Counted from the stretch's first letter, positions 53,101 through 61,801 are shown. The stretch: 64,000 bases of DNA from CAYULW01 sp964445815 (GCA_964445815.1 CAYULW010000009.1:53368-117367), one strand, 5' to 3'. The notes: a model not told the origin generated them from the sequence alone. Numbers and translations: made by a program.

Positions 53101-54705
53101 TTAAATGAGGTGACCACAGCGCTAGGAAATCCCAATTTATTGCCTGATGTTGGAGGTTATTTGGAAAAAGCATTTAATAGTACTACAGCTAATGCAAATG
53201 CATCTGCTTTAAATACATCAAAGGGTGAATTACAAGCCAAACATGCTTCACCCAATTACATGTCTACTGCGCATGGGGTAAAGTCTAAATCATTGGTGCA
53301 TAAAACCCAAACACATAGCAGTAATACACGAACCAATTATTCGGGTTCGGGTACGAGACAAACTGTTGCAGTTCCGTCATCTATAGCCTCTGTTCAAGCG
53401 AGTTTTGGGACATTAACAGATGCCTTTAAAAACTTTGATATTACAGGTTCTTTTTCGCCGATTATTGATATGATTCAAGGTGGACCAAACAGCCCAATCA
53501 CTGAGATTACATCATACTCAGGTGGCGTTACAGGTCTTTTAGATGATATATTAAATGCTGTTTTATCAGCTTTACAAACTGAGTTTGGAACGGTGAATAC
53601 TATTTTGACCGATGAATTGGAAATCCCATTCATCAGTGCGCTTTACGAATTCATTACAGAAACTGGAGGCCATAAAGAAAAACTAAGCTTCTTAAATTTA
53701 GGTGGTTTGGTCATTGCTGTTCCGGTCTTGCTAGTGTATGAAATGTGGCAAGCCACCCAAGGAATTACCACCGCACCGGATAAATACTTTGATCATAATC
53801 AATCGTCATTGAGTTTAAGTTTTCCATCGCTTTCTAATAATGATACAGCCAATTTGTTGGGCGGTACCTCGGATTCCAATGATTTAGACGCGCCAACAAA
53901 ATCTACCATAGAGGGAGTAGCCATTGCTTATGGGGTTTTATCTGTTTTTGAAGGTATATTTAAAAGCTTAGCCACCTATCAAACTTATCAGGCTTTAAAA
54001 CTAGCCAACGGATCCGATTTTCAACCGAAAGCTTACCCCTCAATTGGCTTATTTTCAGGCATTGCCGGTATCATCGACTTCGGTAATACCATTTGCAGAT
54101 GGGGGATTGATGCATATATTGATGATGCAATAGAAGTGAATAAAACACTTTTCCCCAGTCCTAATTCAGATAAAAATAATGCAGTAGAAGCCCTTAAAGA
54201 ATATGTGAAAATTACCGGTGATATTACATTTTGGACATCTATTATATCAAACGTTGTGGGTACAATTCAATCTTTTTATGATTGGATTGAGCCAGATAAA
54301 TTGCCCACGGAACCGAAGGCACAATCAAAGTTTGAAATTATAAAAGACGTGATTAATCTCCTCTTTGCATTGGCCAACCTCACTGCAAATTTGGCATTGG
54401 ATGTTGTAAATATAGATGATATCAATACATCTACAAATAACTCTAAGTATGGCAATACTTTAGTAAAAAGACTTGAGCTCTATTATACAGGTTCTATCGC
54501 ACAAAATATAGGCGATTTATTAGGTTCCTGTTCTGATGGATTGGAAACCAATGCAACGAGAGATGTATATGCCATACTATCAGGTGGCGAAATTGCTTTA
54601 AATGGAATTGGAACAATTGCAATCATAATTGGAGAGCTAGAATGTGGTATCTATGAAAATGAAACACAGTTAGCCAAAATAAATCCACCTAGTTCAGGCG
54701 AATGA
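47113..54705 (+). CDS. Giant propeller/LamG/helical protein of 2530 residues, no signal peptide
   Basis: A 2530-residue protein. Layout by residue: 1-400 PQQ/BamB-like propeller (LNGVKRVVDHFYIDGYLVV, LYAFNKAYGDRRF, GQLQLLDTKSGLPMWVH); about 480-690 LamG/concanavalin-like domain (FTVECWIRTTVGG, GEWHHIAVAVE, REFRIWNNAL); about 800-1190 second propeller (YLYGVRKHDGKSLWN); about 1195-1395 second LamG (CVEAWVNLNS, KWCHIAVNTS, VRIWNTYL); about 1425-1700 Ig-like beta region; about 1740-1810 Ser/Asn-rich linker; about 1880-2530 amphipathic and hydrophobic helices with Gly/Ala-rich segments. No signal peptide or sorting domain was seen, and an in-frame stop lies upstream, so a longer N-terminus is not possible. 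Function is unknown; a toxin or adhesin-like role is inference. Confidence 0.85.
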   Translation: MNSANEPKAMWTYDVHAHFYNPKKAGNYIAAFNSAYQLMLLDVLTGKPFIQSSLNNEDSALTLNGVKRVVDHFYIDGYLVVINQNTTSSAYDILAFELAAIINSQTADALWSETSIIPSNSNPSFIVNEGVLYGTYEHSAGGPFGAQHNYLLALEASSGKTAWIHESEKDEEAEKKKAEKDHTKNKLLLSKNNTTLEITLPSKSKVKTINTSSFLCANHEAVYMAVNSELYAFNKAYGDRRFPRSTMVNPPQNLPSISSVDPILNAEKYIIATEEKSADNHSRIYAFDPVYGEPKWSFPATEDSNTNLWKTVCLSEDKSMLLIYNESGQLQLLDTKSGLPMWVHKSKAPYYPQVPAIIDYDLKGIQAVFTFEYIQFVPQYRSQDKSNGTDYTWNTGSSIYKIKLGETKPGLDPLPLQEQTVSSVTPPPPILLLNGAVITASTIDPAPAIKTSVTATPVLEDRNAAYFVKGENSIAFSSIGDILNFGENKNSDAKNDEGNFTVECWIRTTVGGQIFESSTGSSSNTNSIRLNVSSKGVVALAITADSGDNYVAYTSDQLNVNDGEWHHIAVAVEANKGYFYVDGIHVSSNKIQTVTNLLKPNTHTRYYNDDYIIEKLASPINNVTHKVEQIHKGQAKPQPISISNQTAFSIGASSVSTDHSAVGFTGLLREFRIWNNALSAEKINSRMFKILGPYQNDSTTKTVTVPKQGGGTTTKEEPVAGNSIKGVEPKMVVNVHMDKSHTMIPNTFTNSGTAATNNVLNDVSKDNPLWGSFNYPCSCPTDIDLLLTGYPYILDHDHKEWPFEEHWAVRGEHAASTDVALSNDGVICFGANNYLYGVRKHDGKSLWNISMAEFSNPIATDMGFLVLASEDTDKGNLCLINTKDGFLQVIGKTTLGDDPNVLGSFSPDFQSNRLLAYSSNYLIYANDSGGVGIATNLSSLTTIAKHSAAADTAVVSNLKIVGNCGYWCETDTTSGAIYLRAYNLDTGDQLFSAITVTSTEYAVNKQHLFYITASDVVIADAQSGTVIKSRPFNQISSGLSSANFTGIAIAPSNNQLIITQKVTSITDNSIHAVRPVSLTKIWSETMTNEIVNTPVISGRNVYCTAQATAEIGAARTNKGSVVARDLSSGAKRGHFHVTNRIVSPPLVDHGTVYFACEDNKHSTGKIDGAIHQVVFGDTNVLQLDGSNYFSIKNGTTTTNETACWMDLNPLNACVEAWVNLNSANESGIISLTTGNAGIGLNLNMHVSADQSLHFSGFYFNGTDPVQPISFKSTLPNVIPLNKWCHIAVNTSNSGTTPIKQLFIDGKPTSIADVTVGTIPDPSSCPNKFLAYLGANGSFSNQATSPTNGLIGTVRIWNTYLTVSQIMDRMHTQLIGTEANLLADWSFNLFSAEDVAGNAIEEYGFEIKAEVSTPNYILNELNMDKPNYPYLTYKGAKYKGTVGSLYKYRLDVYAHKADGSPIDNQYINVWYSEGDDDDIYVSAVDHDKQGNYTQIPKKDKISDQVIPTTSSDNPTNGITIETTDTGLAKLYVLTTSKTSGPGFDLFSNIIPKHERFNVNTLIDSQELKVIPPPTIKAQGELVQDYHYSHGATINEHRQKGVYRTILRVDKPDKSPLINEMVMVYTDTPQTISVQGQVYSVTAKNGAALYTNELGEIMIDADATDTKGFNLEVWAGFMHKNERTKYAVSEGSHKRLAGIQQEDLNSHYVKAWTGAGSVQSGHKLLKPQYKSSSEKVAYSLRHLMASSNSNKSNDSNSNGQTLKNEVLLGNQELASAPYTQPTPKPNRRQPVGNPMPDSLSSLRTLTYINRTKTMDIQGLKKSVLDAAKKAGVTNDPTDPIQGFQINYVKPTSNNHNKYNSITTSYLKQSDIQSLKTKSASIASSGGAVEWFGSDLFDDIESVAEKAADAFEHLVKDAEAMVLDFTSDIETAITSVLNELPFGHVLADAIEKVMAVVDKVIQFVDILINTMLDFLMLLFEWKHILATQGILLGNIISPILNEVTTALGNPNLLPDVGGYLEKAFNSTTANANASALNTSKGELQAKHASPNYMSTAHGVKSKSLVHKTQTHSSNTRTNYSGSGTRQTVAVPSSIASVQASFGTLTDAFKNFDITGSFSPIIDMIQGGPNSPITEITSYSGGVTGLLDDILNAVLSALQTEFGTVNTILTDELEIPFISALYEFITETGGHKEKLSFLNLGGLVIAVPVLLVYEMWQATQGITTAPDKYFDHNQSSLSLSFPSLSNNDTANLLGGTSDSNDLDAPTKSTIEGVAIAYGVLSVFEGIFKSLATYQTYQALKLANGSDFQPKAYPSIGLFSGIAGIIDFGNTICRWGIDAYIDDAIEVNKTLFPSPNSDKNNAVEALKEYVKITGDITFWTSIISNVVGTIQSFYDWIEPDKLPTEPKAQSKFEIIKDVINLLFALANLTANLALDVVNIDDINTSTNNSKYGNTLVKRLELYYTGSIAQNIGDLLGSCSDGLETNATRDVYAILSGGEIALNGIGTIAIIIGELECGIYENETQLAKINPPSSGE

Positions 54706-54708
54706 TTC

Positions 54709-56892
54709 ATGAAAACATTATTCACAAGTATAGCCTTATTATGTTGTTATTTAGCTACTGCCCAAGAGCTTAAAAGGGCTTATTTCATGACTACTGCGGG
54801 TAACCCAAAGTATTTGACTTACCAGCAAGATACGATTGAGTTTAGCTTGAACCCTAAACCCATCGTCATGCACAGTTATGACGGTGGCAAAACAGTGATG
54901 TTTTCTTTAGGGAAGTATTGGTTAGAGGTGGATACGAACCAGTCGAACACAATCGTATTATCTCCTGACCAACCCAATTCAAATACTCTTTATGCCTTGT
55001 GGAAGATTGAAGTTGCTGCTTCACCATCTTCTGCCGGTTTTACCTTTTCCATAAAAAGTGCATTGCCTGGAAAAAACTATTATCTGAATAGTGCTAATTA
55101 TGAATGGCTTAATCTTGCAGATACGCTCGATTATTCAATAGGTGAGGGTTGTTATTGGCAATTTTTTGAGAGTTCAGCTCATTTCAATATGAATCAGTTG
55201 GTGCATATTGGCAATTTTACTTTTGGCCCAACTAGTGGAACACAAAAGAATCCTGTACAAAACCCAGATTCGATTTTGTTTTATGATGGAGAGCAATTTA
55301 GCTTACAACCCAATACGGTGGGAACCTACCTCTGGCATTGGCAGTTAGAAAAAGATGCGGACTCTAGTAGTTATGAAATTACAATCACCAATGAACAAAA
55401 TGAGCAGTATTATGTGGTGCGTGAAATTGATGGTGCCTGCGGTTTAAAAACCGATTCCTCACGTATGTTTGTTGGACCTAAAAATAGACCAGTCCATAAA
55501 GGATGGGTTCCCGGTTTTATAAATCTTGAGGAACCAATGCAGATTGGCTTGTGGACCACTTCTGAACCTTTTGATTGCAATGGTTGCGAATACGTAGATG
55601 CGATAAAAATTTCTGATAAGGGAATGACGTGTTCCACTTCTAATGTTAAAAATCCAGTAACCGTAGCTGTTTCTGAGTTTAAATCGGTCAATAACACCCA
55701 ACAGTATTTTGTGCATGAAGCTTTTCAAACCTTGAAGGCAGAAAAAAAGATAGGCTTCCCTAATTTAAAAGGCAGGATCGTGCAAGACTTAGCGTATCGA
55801 AACATTGGTTCTAACGAATATTACATATATGGCGATCAGCAGCAAATAAATGTGCTCAAACGCAATCCTTATTTCCCGAGCTCTAATGCAAGTTATACCT
55901 ATAAAAGCGATGGGAAGCACCCAATTAATGGCGCTTCTTTAAATGACTCCTACCTCTACATTGCCTATAATGACTCGATCCGATTATTTTCTTTGTTTGG
56001 TTTAGACAATGCCAAAGAAGGCTTGTTGAGTCAAACCTATGGAGGAAAGCAGCAACTCAGCGCACCGGTATACAATCCCATCAGTCATCAGGTATTTGCC
56101 CTAAATGAGCAGGGCTACGTAGTTGGTTTTGGCCAAGGCTTAAAGAATTACCTGAGCCCATATGTTTATCCTCATAATATTAATGTAGACAGCACCGAAC
56201 TTTTTGTATTGCCTGAAAAGGATACACTCACTCACTTGTACTTTATCAATTCGAATGACTCTTTGGTGAGGTTGTTGGCAACTGCCAATACCATTCAAAT
56301 CGATGGAAAACCTCAAGCAGTTACACCAAAAGAAATAGAATGGTTCCGCTATCAAACCAAGATGTTGAATTACAAAAGCAATGTAAAACATCAGGAGATT
56401 GTGCCAATTAACAATGGTCATGTAGTAAAAGGTGCTATTGGAACAGATAGCACTTATGTGATCATGTTCATCAAAGATTCGCTTTTAAAAGCGACTAAAG
56501 TTTCTTTGTATGTAGGCCCAAAGGCGGCTTTCCCCACTTTTTCAAATACTGATAGTCTTTCTGTGCCTTTATTAAATGGGACGACTAGCAGCCTCTGTAA
56601 TTGGATACTGCAAGATGATTCTGGAAACAATTTATGGGGGCGAGGTTATCCAATTGTTTTTTATAATGAGCAAAGTCAGAGCTTTGCAGTAGAAACTTTG
56701 GCCAGTTTATCAGCTTTCGAAAAAGAGGCCAGTGTATACGCTTATTCCTTTCCGTTAGATTCAGCAAAATACAGTGCGACTCTTTTAAACATAGAGTGGC
56801 AGAGAGCCAAGGGAAATATCCAAAACATAAAGTTTGGTACGCCTTTAGATCATTTGTTTCAATTCTATTGGATGAAAAACTATTCTCCTTAA
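54709..56892 (+). CDS. Exported beta-rich protein, paralogue of 56935 gene
   Basis: A 727-residue protein with signal peptide (MKTLFTSIALLCCYLATAQ). Residues about 20-105 contain one copy of a beta-rich unit (FSLGKYWLEVDTNQ, ALWKIEVA) that occurs twice in its neighbour. Residues about 350-727 match the second half of the 56935 protein, with shared LKGRIVQDLAYR-, YIYGD-, APVYNPISHQVF-, MLNY- and IGTDSTY- type motifs; this part looks like a propeller-like domain. Not a known family to me. It follows the giant gene after 3 bp, so the two are surely co-transcribed. Confidence 0.8.
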   Translation: MKTLFTSIALLCCYLATAQELKRAYFMTTAGNPKYLTYQQDTIEFSLNPKPIVMHSYDGGKTVMFSLGKYWLEVDTNQSNTIVLSPDQPNSNTLYALWKIEVAASPSSAGFTFSIKSALPGKNYYLNSANYEWLNLADTLDYSIGEGCYWQFFESSAHFNMNQLVHIGNFTFGPTSGTQKNPVQNPDSILFYDGEQFSLQPNTVGTYLWHWQLEKDADSSSYEITITNEQNEQYYVVREIDGACGLKTDSSRMFVGPKNRPVHKGWVPGFINLEEPMQIGLWTTSEPFDCNGCEYVDAIKISDKGMTCSTSNVKNPVTVAVSEFKSVNNTQQYFVHEAFQTLKAEKKIGFPNLKGRIVQDLAYRNIGSNEYYIYGDQQQINVLKRNPYFPSSNASYTYKSDGKHPINGASLNDSYLYIAYNDSIRLFSLFGLDNAKEGLLSQTYGGKQQLSAPVYNPISHQVFALNEQGYVVGFGQGLKNYLSPYVYPHNINVDSTELFVLPEKDTLTHLYFINSNDSLVRLLATANTIQIDGKPQAVTPKEIEWFRYQTKMLNYKSNVKHQEIVPINNGHVVKGAIGTDSTYVIMFIKDSLLKATKVSLYVGPKAAFPTFSNTDSLSVPLLNGTTSSLCNWILQDDSGNNLWGRGYPIVFYNEQSQSFAVETLASLSAFEKEASVYAYSFPLDSAKYSATLLNIEWQRAKGNIQNIKFGTPLDHLFQFYWMKNYSP

Positions 56893-56934
56893 TCAATTAA
56901 ATTTTCTAATATCAAAACTTAATCATTATACATT

Positions 56935-59682
56935 ATGAAATTACAAAAATTTACATACTTAATTATTACACTATTAATCGTCCCAACACTCTGGTATTGT
57001 AATAGTCCTAAGTCTGCAGAAAAGGCGCAACTACAACAATCTTTAATGTCACATGAAAGTTCAAATTTATCCTCTGCTGCATACATCAGCCCGGCCAATT
57101 CAAGTAGTCCGCTTTATTTGAATGTTGAAAACAATAAATTGGTGTTAAACGACCAACCGACACAAGTGGTATTTTCTGATTTAGATGAATATGGAAGTTT
57201 TTATATTTCGATTAACGGTCTGTGGCTAATAGCAGATAGTACCAATAAAAATTTGACCCTATCCAGTGAAAAACCTCCAGGAGGTACATATTCTTATGGG
57301 AAATGGAAGGGGTATGTTCCTGATTCGGATAATACAGAAATAGTTAAAATAGGTAATGCGGGTATATTTTCAGGAGGATACCTTAGTGTAACACAAAGTA
57401 AGAAACTAACATTAACAGATTCAGACAGTACTAATACCCATTTCAAGTTTTCAATGACTCCTGCTTATGTTTCTAATACTTACTTTTTAAAAGCAGTAGG
57501 CTCAAATTCAAATTTCATAGCATTGAAAGACAACAAAACGGTTAGAAATTCAGATGAACCTACAGCAGTAACTTTTGCCAGCAATAATGGAGGGAAGAGT
57601 TCCCTTATTTTATTTGACGAATACTTATTGTATTTGGATACCGCTGGAGGAAATGTGGAGCTTCAGCTATTAACTCAAAATCCCATCTCGACTATTAATT
57701 ATTTGGATTTTTTGAGTGACTTTGCCCTATGGCAAATAGAGCAGGCAACTTCTCCTCATGGCACTACCTATGGCATATTTTGCGAATTAAATGGTCAACG
57801 TTATTACCTTAATAATGCCTATTATGATTCATTGAGCATTATGAATCCTACCACTCAACCTTTGGCATGGGCAAATGTAGGTCATGGAAGTTGGGAAAGT
57901 GAATTTTGGCATTTTGTTAAGGGGGGCTTCGCCTATACAAGGTCTAGTATAGTAACGAATTATGTTTATGACAATTACTGTTCTGCGGCTTATGATGGAG
58001 CTTCCTTTCCACCATTTGTATACACTGTTGATGGAAGTAAAGTTATTATGAAAGCCAAAAATAATTTAAGTGGCAATTGGAATTGGAAACTTCGACCAAA
58101 AGGAGAGGGAGAAGCAGAAGTTTTTGTTAGCAATCTTGACAATACTGGAGGGTACCTTGTTCCATCAATTTTACCGAGCAGTAATTACAATTCAGAAAAG
58201 CAAGCCGTTGAGCTCAGTTTATCTGATTCACCTTTAGCAAGGACAACAAGTACTAAAATAGTTTCTTCTTGGAAAACCTCGTGGTTACCAGAAGTAGAAA
58301 CAGGAGAGACATTTTCTGCAAGATTTGATACCGAGATTAAATCACCTCAAATAAGTTATATGAGTGGTATAAGCTGGGATACCGTATCCAATCAATTTTT
58401 CTATACAGAATGCAAATGGGAAGGTCAAGGGGGCGCCACTTATAATTACTCTAATGTAGTAGATACAACTTATGACATTTATTATACAAACAGAAGTAAC
58501 ATTACCGCTAACCAAAAAAACACAACGAGTTATCCTGAATTAAAGGGTCCAATTGTGCAGCCTTTAAGTTATACAGAAGAAGGTACTGACAAGTTTTACA
58601 TTTATGGAGATACCTCTGCATTATTCGTGGTAAAACGAAATGAAGCTAACTCTGCTTCAAATGAAACCATTACATACAGCGGGGATACAGCGGCTATTTA
58701 TGGGGCCTCCGTACACAAGTCCTATCTGTATTTGTTAAATGAATCTAGTCTTGTTTTATATAGCTTATTTGGAATCGATGACCAACCCAAGGGGCAAGTA
58801 AGCTTAGCTCCTTTAGAAGCCTCTAGTGCAGTTTTTGGCTCACCGGTATACAACCCAATGAGTCACCAAATCTATGGAGTGAATGCTGCAGGAATTGTTT
58901 ATGGTTATGATCAAAGTTTTAGTTCATATCCTAGTCCTTATACAAAAGGTCTTGCGCCTATGCCGGCAGAACCATATGAACTGTTTGTGATCCCCAACAG
59001 TAACCCGGAGACCTATTTGTATTATAAAGGTGTAAATGACTCTTTAGTGCGTTTCGAAGTAACGAAACAGAATAAAATAGAGCCTAATGGAAAGGCTGTT
59101 TCAGTGACTGAAAAAGAGTTAAGCTGGCTACGGTATAAAACACAAATGCTAAATTATGTTCCGGCCATTAGTGGAATGGAAATTGCCCCAATTGAAAATG
59201 GCTATGTGGCTACAGGGCCCATTGGTACAGATAGCACATTTGCTTTATTTTTTGTTCAAGATCCCATTTTACAAAGTGCACAAGTTTCTTTGTATATTGG
59301 AGAAAGTGGCGCATTGCCGGATTTTTCAGATTTAAGTACAATCCCTGCAGTAAACTACAATAAGAAAGCTAGCATGGGCAATTGGACGGTGGTAGATGCG
59401 AATGGAAACAATTTGTTTTTTCAGGGCATGCCATTAGTGTCTTATACAAAAGGAATTTTTTCAATAGAGTCTTTAGTAAAGAATAGTTCTGATAGTGATA
59501 CCACTAGTGTTTATACGTATTCGCTTAAGGTGAAAGATGCTAATGCGGTGCCTGAAACGTTCAATTTAGAATGGCAAAAAACGACAGGACAATCAGTCGA
59601 TAGCTTAACTAAAGGTTCACCCTTACACCTTTGGTATCAGTTTAATTGGATGAAAAATTCTACACTCTTTCCTCAAAAATAA
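56935..59682 (+). CDS. Exported lipoprotein-like paralogue with duplicated beta unit
   Basis: A 915-residue protein with an export signal ending LWYCNSPKS, likely a lipoprotein (Cys22 with a non-standard lipobox), so it may be anchored at the surface. Residues about 50-130 and 185-270 each hold a unit of the type found once in the 727-residue neighbour (SINGLWLIADSTNK, LFDEYLLYLDTAGG). From about 540 to the end it aligns with that neighbour (ELKGPIVQPLSY, YIYGDTSALFVVKRN, SPVYNPMSHQIYG, IGTDSTFALFF). Both genes and the giant gene form one unit. Function unknown. Confidence 0.8.
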   Translation: MKLQKFTYLIITLLIVPTLWYCNSPKSAEKAQLQQSLMSHESSNLSSAAYISPANSSSPLYLNVENNKLVLNDQPTQVVFSDLDEYGSFYISINGLWLIADSTNKNLTLSSEKPPGGTYSYGKWKGYVPDSDNTEIVKIGNAGIFSGGYLSVTQSKKLTLTDSDSTNTHFKFSMTPAYVSNTYFLKAVGSNSNFIALKDNKTVRNSDEPTAVTFASNNGGKSSLILFDEYLLYLDTAGGNVELQLLTQNPISTINYLDFLSDFALWQIEQATSPHGTTYGIFCELNGQRYYLNNAYYDSLSIMNPTTQPLAWANVGHGSWESEFWHFVKGGFAYTRSSIVTNYVYDNYCSAAYDGASFPPFVYTVDGSKVIMKAKNNLSGNWNWKLRPKGEGEAEVFVSNLDNTGGYLVPSILPSSNYNSEKQAVELSLSDSPLARTTSTKIVSSWKTSWLPEVETGETFSARFDTEIKSPQISYMSGISWDTVSNQFFYTECKWEGQGGATYNYSNVVDTTYDIYYTNRSNITANQKNTTSYPELKGPIVQPLSYTEEGTDKFYIYGDTSALFVVKRNEANSASNETITYSGDTAAIYGASVHKSYLYLLNESSLVLYSLFGIDDQPKGQVSLAPLEASSAVFGSPVYNPMSHQIYGVNAAGIVYGYDQSFSSYPSPYTKGLAPMPAEPYELFVIPNSNPETYLYYKGVNDSLVRFEVTKQNKIEPNGKAVSVTEKELSWLRYKTQMLNYVPAISGMEIAPIENGYVATGPIGTDSTFALFFVQDPILQSAQVSLYIGESGALPDFSDLSTIPAVNYNKKASMGNWTVVDANGNNLFFQGMPLVSYTKGIFSIESLVKNSSDSDTTSVYTYSLKVKDANAVPETFNLEWQKTTGQSVDSLTKGSPLHLWYQFNWMKNSTLFPQK

Positions 59683-59856
59683 GAGTCATCTCATTAAAAA
59701 GGGAATTAAAGAAAGTGCTTGTTGGCAAAAGCTTTTGATCACAATGCTGTAAAGAGAATTATAGTACCATGATGAGCCTCATTTGATAGTTCTTATATTT
59801 TTCTTAAATGGCTCATTTGATAATAGTTAGTTTATGGGAAATTAACTTACTTGTTA

Positions 59857-59864
59857 TACATTTG
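59857..59864 (+). promoter_or_regulatory. Candidate -7 element of the lipase gene
   Basis: TACATTTG is an exact TAnnTTTG match, 57 bp before the ATG at 59922. The lipase gene may therefore be expressed separately from the three genes before it. The -33 position holds no clear TTG. Confidence 0.4.
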
Positions 59865-59921
59865 TTTTGGTGGTCATCGAAAAACCTTAAAAGAGTAGAT
59901 ATTTAATAAAAACAATCAAAG

Positions 59922-61235
59922 ATGGAAAAGACTCAGACTTTTGATAAAAAACAAAAGATGTTATTTTTCGCATTTTTGGCAGATATTACATCAGGTGTTG
60001 TATTTGATGTGAATGAAGATCTGTCGAAAGTCCAAAAAAACTTTCAAAAAGAGAAACTGTATGTTGCTCTTGAATCAGTTATCTCCAACAAATTAGTTAC
60101 ACAGTACATAGGAGATGGCTGGAAATGTTTCCCCTATCCATGGGTAGATATTGAAATAGATCCTGCCAAGGAATATCTTTCAAGAAACACAACAGCTATT
60201 TTTACAAATGGAAGTGAAGTCGTAATTGCAGTAGCCGGTACCAATTTTATCGAAAATTACGACTGGTTTACCGAAGACCTATCTGTAGAAAATCAGCCCA
60301 GCTGGAAAAGTGTTATGCAAACATTGTCCTCCTCTTATTCCGGTTCAGCAAACTCGGGAGGAATTGCAGAGGGGACTAGCAAAGCATTGCTAAACACGTG
60401 GAATCAAAAAGGAGCCATTTCAGGTAAAAATCTCCTGGAGGACTTAAAAACAGTTGTTAGCTCAATGACAGAGATTAACTTAACGGTAACCGGCCATTCT
60501 CTTGGTGGGGCAATTTCACCCGTTGTTGCGCAAGCATTGTATGAACTTTCTGCAGATTGGGCGCCACAACATTCAACAGTTAAAGTAAGTGCTTATCCGT
60601 TTGCAGGACCTACCGTAGGTGATCAAAAATTTGTCGATTACGTTCAACCCGGCGGAAGCCAGAATGGCATTGACTTAGTATCTACTTACAATACAAAAGA
60701 TGAGGTTCCTCATGGATGGAACTTAAAATTTATGGCTGAAATGTCAGGCTTATTTGCTCCATTTATTAAAGATGCGAACAGTTCTAAACATGGGCAGTTA
60801 ATCATGGCCATTATCAATTGGTTAATTAAAAAGTCTAAGGTGCAAGGCAATTACGAAAGGTGGAAAAATGAGAGCACAATCACGGGTTCTCTGCCTAAAG
60901 AATTGTCAGTAGAAGGAGCTGCTATTGTTGCTGAGGCAGGTGTTTTTGCAAAAGTATTGCTTGATAATTTGAGCAGTTCAACTTTAGCTACTATGAAATC
61001 AATCTGTGGTAATCCCTCAGACTTGAAATTCTACGAAGACATGGTTTATTTTTCTAAGTTTTTAATCATGCTCGGCACACAACACATTGAGCAATACTCA
61101 TTGCTGATATATGGCAGTAAGGAAATTAAAGACCACATCCATAAAGCAGTAAGTGAGGCAAAGAAGGGTTGGAAATCAAAAGGAAAATTAGAAGCGGGAA
61201 TGGCTGTTTTGGAAGAGCTGTTTTCGGAAGTATAA
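59922..61235 (+). CDS. Class 3 (fungal-type) lipase-like hydrolase, no signal peptide
   Basis: A 437-residue alpha/beta hydrolase. The nucleophile elbow is GHSLGG with Ser193, preceded by VIAVAGTNF (about 101-109, oxyanion region). FAGPTVGDQKFVDY and the segment YNTKDEVPHGW (Asp260, His264) match class 3 lipases, which end their triad in a similar stretch. No signal peptide or sorting domain is seen, so the protein is cytoplasmic or leaves the cell by a route other than Sec. It follows the giant-protein unit, and a partnership with it is inference. Confidence 0.82.
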   Translation: MEKTQTFDKKQKMLFFAFLADITSGVVFDVNEDLSKVQKNFQKEKLYVALESVISNKLVTQYIGDGWKCFPYPWVDIEIDPAKEYLSRNTTAIFTNGSEVVIAVAGTNFIENYDWFTEDLSVENQPSWKSVMQTLSSSYSGSANSGGIAEGTSKALLNTWNQKGAISGKNLLEDLKTVVSSMTEINLTVTGHSLGGAISPVVAQALYELSADWAPQHSTVKVSAYPFAGPTVGDQKFVDYVQPGGSQNGIDLVSTYNTKDEVPHGWNLKFMAEMSGLFAPFIKDANSSKHGQLIMAIINWLIKKSKVQGNYERWKNESTITGSLPKELSVEGAAIVAEAGVFAKVLLDNLSSSTLATMKSICGNPSDLKFYEDMVYFSKFLIMLGTQHIEQYSLLIYGSKEIKDHIHKAVSEAKKGWKSKGKLEAGMAVLEELFSEV

Positions 61236-61801
61236 TCTTAAAATAGATTTCCAAATCTTACCGAAAAGACACAACCCATCAATTTTGATGGGTTGTGTCT
61301 TTTCTTGAAAAAGAATGCAGTAAATATTTTGATTAAGGAATATTAGGTAAAACACACTTTCACTGAAAACCTTTGGATATGGTTTTGTTAAGTACAGTTT
61401 TTACTCTTTTAAATTTTTTAATTCAGGTAAGCTTTGATCAACAAAAATTGGTAAGGTTGGTTTTCTTCTACAGTAAGATAAATTCTATCCTCTCTTTTAA
61501 TTGACTAGATCTTTTTATATAAATAATTCTATACTGTTTGTTATTTGAAACTAGAGTGATTTCTTTCTCGCTTGTTTTTCATGTTCCTGCTAATTCAATA
61601 CCGCTATTATTTTTACATTTTCTATCATAACAATCCCATATTATATTTTATAAGTTGAATCACCATGAATTCCGATTGAAGAATTCGGCTGTGACAGACT
61701 ATACAGGTGTTATGTATTGGGTTTTAATTAAATTATAATAAAAATATATTGTTTTTCAATAAATAATTATTGATATTTGACTTTTATTAAATGAGTCATA
61801 T
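61236..61801. other. Intergenic region (566 bp), terminator plus AT-rich DNA
   Basis: Holds the lipase terminator, then AT-rich sequence. A 41-codon plus-strand frame (61379-61504) has no features suggesting a gene. The last 60 bp before 61802 contain a promoter-like AT stretch but no exact TAnnTTTG. No RNA gene was recognised. Confidence 0.5.
61264..61303 (+). terminator. Strong terminator of the lipase gene
   Basis: Arms 61264-61281 and 61286-61303 form a perfect 18-bp stem with a 4-base loop, ending in TTTT. It lies 29 bp after the lipase stop codon and closes the locus. Confidence 0.9.

Noticed and set aside
61379..61504. 41-codon frame in the gap before the DUF2975 gene
   Set aside because: AT-driven composition, no promoter element, no sign of conservation readable from sequence.
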